Source: Rhizobium hidalgonense (GTDB taxonomy: Bacteria > Pseudomonadota > Alphaproteobacteria > Rhizobiales > Rhizobiaceae). Taken from it: a DNA stretch of 64,000 bases. The stretch is from assembly GCF_002914525.1 (NCBI RefSeq), contig NZ_LODW01000139.1, positions 186,001 to 250,000 on the forward strand. Reading direction: 5' to 3'. A program made the translations under genes and the position numbers. This document shows, one piece after another, positions 60,116 through 64,000 of the stretch. The stretch's first letter is position 1. Every line of letters starts with the position of its first letter. Below the pieces are notes generated by a model that made no database searches, was not told the origin of the DNA, and saw only the letters and a list, made by a program, of their open reading frames with translations.

Positions 60116-61582
60116 ATGAGTTTCAAAATCGCTATTATCGGTGCAGGCAGCGTCGGTTTCACCAAGAAGCTGTTCACCGATATTTTGTGTGTTCCGGAGT
60201 TTCGCGACGTCGAATTCGCGCTGACCGATCTCAGCGAACATAATCTGGAGATGATCAAGGCGATCCTCGACCGGATCGTCGAAGCGAACGGATTGCCGAC
60301 CAAGGTGACGGCGACGACCGACCGGCGCCAGGCGCTGACCGGCGCGCGTTACATCATCAGCTGCGTCAGGGTCGGCGGCCTCGAAGCCTATGCCGACGAT
60401 ATTCGCATCCCGCTGAAATACGGCATCGATCAGTGTGTCGGCGATACGATCTGCGCCGGCGGCATCCTCTACGGCCAGCGCAACATCCCCGTCATCCTCG
60501 ACTTCTGCAAGGATATCAGGGAGGTTGCCGAGCCCGGTGCCAAGTTCCTGAACTATGCCAATCCAATGGCGATGAACACCTGGGCGGCGATCGAATACGG
60601 CAAGGTCGATACCGTCGGCCTCTGCCACGGCGTCCAGCACGGCGCCGAACAGATCGCCGAGGTGCTCGGCGCCAAGTCGCTCAGCGAGCTCGACTATGTC
60701 TGCTCCGGCATCAACCACCAGACCTGGTTCATTGACCTGCGTCTCAACGGCCGCAAGATCGGCAAGGACGAACTGGTTGCCGCCTTCGAGGCGCATCCGG
60801 TCTATTCGCAGCAGGAGAAGCTGCGCATCGATGTGCTGAAGCGTTTCGGCGTCTATTCCACCGAAAGCAACGGCCATCTTTCGGAATACCTGCCCTGGTA
60901 CCGCAAGCGGCCGGAGGAAATCACCCGCTGGATCGACATGTCCGACTGGATCCACGGCGAGACCGGCGGTTACCTCCGCCACTCCACCGAAACCCGCAAC
61001 TGGTTCGAGACGGAATTCCCGCAATTCCTGGAATCCGCTGCTAAGCCGATCGATCCGGCCAAGCGCTCGAACGAACATGCGAGCCATATCCTCGAGGCGC
61101 TGGAGACGAACCGGGTCTATCGCGGCCATTTCAACGTCAAGAACAATGGCGTCATCGCCAACCTGCCGTCCGATGCGATCATCGAATCGCCGGGCTTCGT
61201 CGACCGCTTCGGCATCAACATGGTCTCCGGCGTCACCCTGCCGGAAGCCTGTGCCGCCACCTGCATTGCCTCGATCAACGTCCAGCGCATGTCGGTGCAT
61301 GCCGCCATCTCGGGCGACATCGACCTTCTGAAGCTTGCCGTGCTGCACGATCCGCTTGTTGGAGCCGTGGCGACGCCCGAGGAAGTCTGGCAGATGGTCG
61401 ACGAAATGGTCGTTGCCCAGGCGCGCTGGCTGCCGCAATATGCCGATGCCGTGCCGGCCGCCAAGGAGCGGCTGTCGAAATCCAAGGTGCAGACCCGCGA
61501 CTGGGCGGGCGCTGCGCGCCGCAACGTTCGCTCGATCGAAGAGCTGCGCGCGGAAAAGGCGGCGCTGAAACAGGCCGTCTGA
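60116..61582 (+). CDS. melA: alpha-galactosidase, glycoside hydrolase family 4
   Basis: A 488-residue NAD- and metal-dependent hydrolase: N-terminal Rossmann motif FKIAIIGAGSVGFTKKL, family Asn in NYANPMAMNTWA, the metal-site Cys-His in GLCHGVQH, and GINHQTWFI. GH4 enzymes cleave by oxidation-elimination rather than the usual glycosidase route. Context (binding protein, AraC regulator) points to melibiose/raffinose-type alpha-galactosides. ATG 60116 follows GAGGTGAAG. Confidence 0.88.
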   Translation: MSFKIAIIGAGSVGFTKKLFTDILCVPEFRDVEFALTDLSEHNLEMIKAILDRIVEANGLPTKVTATTDRRQALTGARYIISCVRVGGLEAYADDIRIPLKYGIDQCVGDTICAGGILYGQRNIPVILDFCKDIREVAEPGAKFLNYANPMAMNTWAAIEYGKVDTVGLCHGVQHGAEQIAEVLGAKSLSELDYVCSGINHQTWFIDLRLNGRKIGKDELVAAFEAHPVYSQQEKLRIDVLKRFGVYSTESNGHLSEYLPWYRKRPEEITRWIDMSDWIHGETGGYLRHSTETRNWFETEFPQFLESAAKPIDPAKRSNEHASHILEALETNRVYRGHFNVKNNGVIANLPSDAIIESPGFVDRFGINMVSGVTLPEACAATCIASINVQRMSVHAAISGDIDLLKLAVLHDPLVGAVATPEEVWQMVDEMVVAQARWLPQYADAVPAAKERLSKSKVQTRDWAGAARRNVRSIEELRAEKAALKQAV

Positions 61583-61709
61583 TTTTCGTGAAGGAGGGGT
61601 CGTCATGGGTTTCCGGGAGGGAAATCCATGGGCCGCCGGCCCCGACTTCATATCGTTCGAGGAAAAAGGAGCCCGTGTGATCCGCGCTCCGGAACAAGAG
61701 GGAGAAACG

Positions 61710-63797
61710 ATGATGAAATTCCGTAACCTTGGCATTCTGGCAGGACTGGCGCTCGGCGTCTCGGTCCTGGCGCTGAATGCATATGCCTCCGAGGCAACCG
61801 TGCCGCCGGTGCCGCCGGCATTCCCGGCCGAAGGCAAGATCAAATATGTGGCGCGCGACTCCATCCTGGAGTTCAAGGCGCTGCCCGAATATCACGAGCC
61901 CGACTGGGTCACGAAGAATTTCGTCGCCGCCGGCAAGCTGCCGCCGGTGAAGGACCGTCTGCCGAAGGAGCCGATGGTCTTCAAGACGGGCAATATGCCC
62001 GACGGCATCGGCGTCTACGGCGATACGATGCGCCACGTCATCGGCGGCCGGCCGGAAGGTTGGAACTACGGCGCCGGCCAGACGCAGGGTTGGGGCGGCA
62101 TCGATATCGGCCTGTCCGAATGCCTGACGCGCACCGCGCCGCTGTTCCAGGTCGAAGCCAAGGACACCGAGCCGCTGCCGAACCTCGCCAAGAGCTGGGA
62201 TTGGTCGGAAGACGGCCACAAGCTGACCATGCACCTGGTAGAAGGCGCCAAATGGTCTGACGGCGCGCCGTTCAATGCCGACGACATCATGTTCTACTGG
62301 GACGACGAAGTCGTCGACCCGAACGTCTCGCCGCTCGGCGGCGGTGCCTCGCCTGAGGCATTCGGTGTCGGCACGACGCTGAAGAAGATCGACGACTATA
62401 CGGTGGAATGGACCTTCAAGGAGGCCTTCCCGAAGCAATATCTCTACACGATGTCCTACCCGAACTTCTGCCCGGGACCGTCGCATATCCTGAAGCCCCA
62501 GCATCCGAAATATTCGAAGAACACCTACGACCAGTTCAAGAACGCCTTCCCGCCGGAGTTCATGAACATGCCTGTCATGGGCGCCTGGGTGCCGGTGGAA
62601 TATCGTTCCGACGACATCATCGTCATGCGCCGCAACCCCTACTACTGGAAGGTGGACGAGAAGGGCAATCAGCTGCCTTATCTCAACGAGCTGCACTACA
62701 AGCTCTCGACCTGGGCCGACCGCGACGTTCAGGCCGTGGCAGGCTCCGCCGATTTCTCCAACCTCGAGCAGCCGGAAAACTTCGTCGCCTCGCTGAAGCG
62801 CGCTGCGGAAAAGACCGCGCCGGCCCGGCTGGCCTTCGGTCCGCGCCTGATCGGCTATAACCTGCGCATGAACTTCTCCGCCAACGGCTGGGGCAACCCG
62901 GACGAGCGCGGCCAGGCGATCCGCGAGCTGAACCGCAATGAGGATTTCCGCAAGGCCGTCACCATGGCGCTCGATCGCAAGGCGATCGGCGACTCGCTGG
63001 TCAAGGGACCGTTCACGGCGATCTACCCGGGCGGGCTTTCCTCCGGCACCAGCTTCTACGACCGCAACTCCACCGTCTACTATCCCTTCGATCTGAAGGG
63101 CGCCAAGGCGGAACTCGCCAAGGCAGGCCTCAAGGATACGGATGGCAACGGCATCGTGAACTTCCCGGCCGGCACGGCGGGCGGCAAGGATGTCGAAATC
63201 GTCATGCTGATCAACAATCAGTACACGACCGATAAGAGCCTTGCAGAAGGTGTCGTCGGCCAGATGGAGAAGCTCGGCCTGAAGATCGTCATCAACGCGC
63301 TCGACGGCGCCAAGCGTGACGACGCCCATTATGCCGGCCGCTTCGACTGGCTGATCCAGCGCAACACGACGGAGCTGTCGTCGGTGGTGCAGAATACCGA
63401 GCAGCTTGCCCCTGTTGGTCCCCGCACCAGCTGGCACCATCGCGCCGGCAAGGATGACCAGCTCGATCTGATGCCGTTCGAAAATGAGCTTGTCGACGTC
63501 GTCAACAAGTTCAGGACGAGCCAGGACAACGACGACCGCGTCAGCCTGATGAAGCAGTATCAGAAGATCTCGACCGAGCACGTCAACACCGTCGGTCTGA
63601 CCGAATATCCCGGCGCGCTGATCGTCAACAAGCGCTTCTCGAACGTGCCGCAGGGGACGCCGATCATGATGTTCAACTGGGCTGAAGATTCGGTGATCCG
63701 CGAACGCCTGTGGGTGGCTGCCGACAAGCAGGGCAAATACGAGCTGTTCCCAGCGCAGCTGCCCGGCAAGCCCGGCGACAAGGGCCCGATCAACTGA
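61710..63797 (+). CDS. agpA: alpha-galactoside/oligopeptide-type ABC substrate-binding protein
   Basis: A 695-residue solute-binding family 5 protein. The signal peptide (MMKFRNLGILAGLALGVSVLALNAYA) precedes a long mature part with LAKSWDWSEDGHKLTMHLVEGAKWSDGAPFNADDIMFYWDD, the family 5 signature. AgpA of Sinorhizobium is an oligopeptide-family receptor that binds alpha-galactosides, and the neighbouring galactosidase supports the same ligand. ATG 61710 follows GAGGGAGAAACG; the longer frame was rejected. Transporter membrane genes continue off the right edge. Confidence 0.87.
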   Translation: MMKFRNLGILAGLALGVSVLALNAYASEATVPPVPPAFPAEGKIKYVARDSILEFKALPEYHEPDWVTKNFVAAGKLPPVKDRLPKEPMVFKTGNMPDGIGVYGDTMRHVIGGRPEGWNYGAGQTQGWGGIDIGLSECLTRTAPLFQVEAKDTEPLPNLAKSWDWSEDGHKLTMHLVEGAKWSDGAPFNADDIMFYWDDEVVDPNVSPLGGGASPEAFGVGTTLKKIDDYTVEWTFKEAFPKQYLYTMSYPNFCPGPSHILKPQHPKYSKNTYDQFKNAFPPEFMNMPVMGAWVPVEYRSDDIIVMRRNPYYWKVDEKGNQLPYLNELHYKLSTWADRDVQAVAGSADFSNLEQPENFVASLKRAAEKTAPARLAFGPRLIGYNLRMNFSANGWGNPDERGQAIRELNRNEDFRKAVTMALDRKAIGDSLVKGPFTAIYPGGLSSGTSFYDRNSTVYYPFDLKGAKAELAKAGLKDTDGNGIVNFPAGTAGGKDVEIVMLINNQYTTDKSLAEGVVGQMEKLGLKIVINALDGAKRDDAHYAGRFDWLIQRNTTELSSVVQNTEQLAPVGPRTSWHHRAGKDDQLDLMPFENELVDVVNKFRTSQDNDDRVSLMKQYQKISTEHVNTVGLTEYPGALIVNKRFSNVPQGTPIMMFNWAEDSVIRERLWVAADKQGKYELFPAQLPGKPGDKGPIN

Positions 63798-63828
63798 TGC
63801 CTGTCATCAGGAAACAAAGAACCAAAGC

Positions 63829-63852
63829 GCGTCGCATCTGAAGATGCGACGC
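63829..63852 (+). terminator. intercistronic hairpin after agpA
   Basis: A perfect 10-base stem, GCGTCGCATC / GATGCGACGC, with TGAA loop, about 30 bases after the agpA stop. No T-run follows, so partial termination or message protection is more likely than full termination. Confidence 0.6.
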
Positions 63853-63883
63853 TGGAGAGTTCCCTCCCAGCTGAAAAAGAGAT

Positions 63884-63910
63884 TCAGGCCGCGCGTGGCG
63901 CGCGGCCTGA
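63884..63910 (+). terminator. second GC-rich hairpin between agpA and permease
   Basis: A perfect 12-base stem, TCAGGCCGCGCG / CGCGCGGCCTGA, with a 3-base loop. Together with the preceding hairpin it would favour binding-protein message over permease message, a common device in such operons. Confidence 0.6.
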
Positions 63911-63974
63911 TGTGACCAACAAAGCCGGCCGCGCCGACAAGGAGCGACTGGCGGCAAGGTAAGCGAACCGTCCG

Positions 63975-64000
63975 ATGTTACGATTCCTGCTCGTGCGCAT
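63975..64000 (+). CDS. agpB: start of ABC transporter permease gene (truncated by window edge)
   Basis: ATG at 63975 begins MLRFLLVRI, the usual N-terminus of oligopeptide-type permeases (first membrane helix entry). Only eight full codons are inside the window. Position after agpA supports the first permease of the transporter; no strong ribosome site is visible. Confidence 0.5.

Noticed and set aside
61275..63581. 768-codon open frame on the minus strand
   Set aside because: Antisense to agpA and the end of melA; composition is Arg/Asp/His-rich junk with no family features.

Overview
The window reads as a high-GC alphaproteobacterial genome of the Rhizobium leguminosarum/etli type. This rests on the divergent pcaQ/pcaDCHGB arrangement, RIME-like palindromic intergenic elements, an alpha-galactoside uptake locus of the agp type, and a CyaC-like redox cyclase of the kind known from Sinorhizobium. 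There are no rRNA or tRNA genes, no CRISPR array, no replication origin and no intact insertion sequence. The sequence cannot show whether this is chromosome or a large plasmid.

Layout. 0.4-8.1 kb holds assorted metabolic and envelope genes: a dienelactone-hydrolase-like protein, an FkbM methyltransferase coupled to a haem/iron-sulfur adenylate cyclase (cyaC), a glycosyltransferase with a polysaccharide deacetylase, a GFA/hydrolase pair and a metallo-beta-lactamase-fold hydrolase. 8.5-17.8 kb is a catabolic island. It has tandem paralogous GntR regulators, a 3-dehydroshikimate-dehydratase-type protein, a polar-amino-acid-type ABC transporter, and AroQ-like and shikimate-dehydrogenase-like enzymes whose pocket residues depart from the canonical ones. 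It abuts 17.8-22.9 kb, the complete protocatechuate branch pcaDCHGB with its regulator pcaQ. The two parts together suggest that a quinate- or shikimate-like compound is imported, converted to protocatechuate and opened to 3-oxoadipate.

23.0-27.1 kb carries a RES/Xre toxin-antitoxin pair, a hydrolase gene with a perfect 156-bp in-frame tandem duplication, a small disordered protein, a three-copy palindromic motif upstream of a DUF899 protein, and a J-domain protein. 27.3-35.5 kb is a full histidine utilisation locus: hutI-H-G-U-D on one strand, hutF-hutC on the other, with a palindromic operator between. 35.5-41.1 kb is a second, HutC-like-regulated unit: a complete polar-amino-acid ABC transporter ending in a histidine-ammonia-lyase homologue that precisely lacks the Ala-Ser-Gly triad forming the MIO cofactor. 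This is the most interesting item in the window, because it could be a lyase acting on a betaine such as hercynine or ergothioneine.

41.2-51.2 kb contains an exported set (sulfatase, HAD phosphatase, octahaem cytochrome with repeat domains, outer-membrane barrel). It is divergent from a two-component system whose sensor has a substrate-binding-protein-like periplasmic domain. 51.5-57.8 kb has a PAP2 phosphatase, an MscS channel with a cyclic-nucleotide domain plus a decayed paralogue tail, a dimethylglycine/sarcosine-dehydrogenase-type flavoprotein next to a folD remnant, and a three-gene Xre unit. 58-64 kb has a methyltransferase and the alpha-galactoside locus (AraC regulator, GH4 alpha-galactosidase, binding protein, start of a permease), which runs off the right edge.
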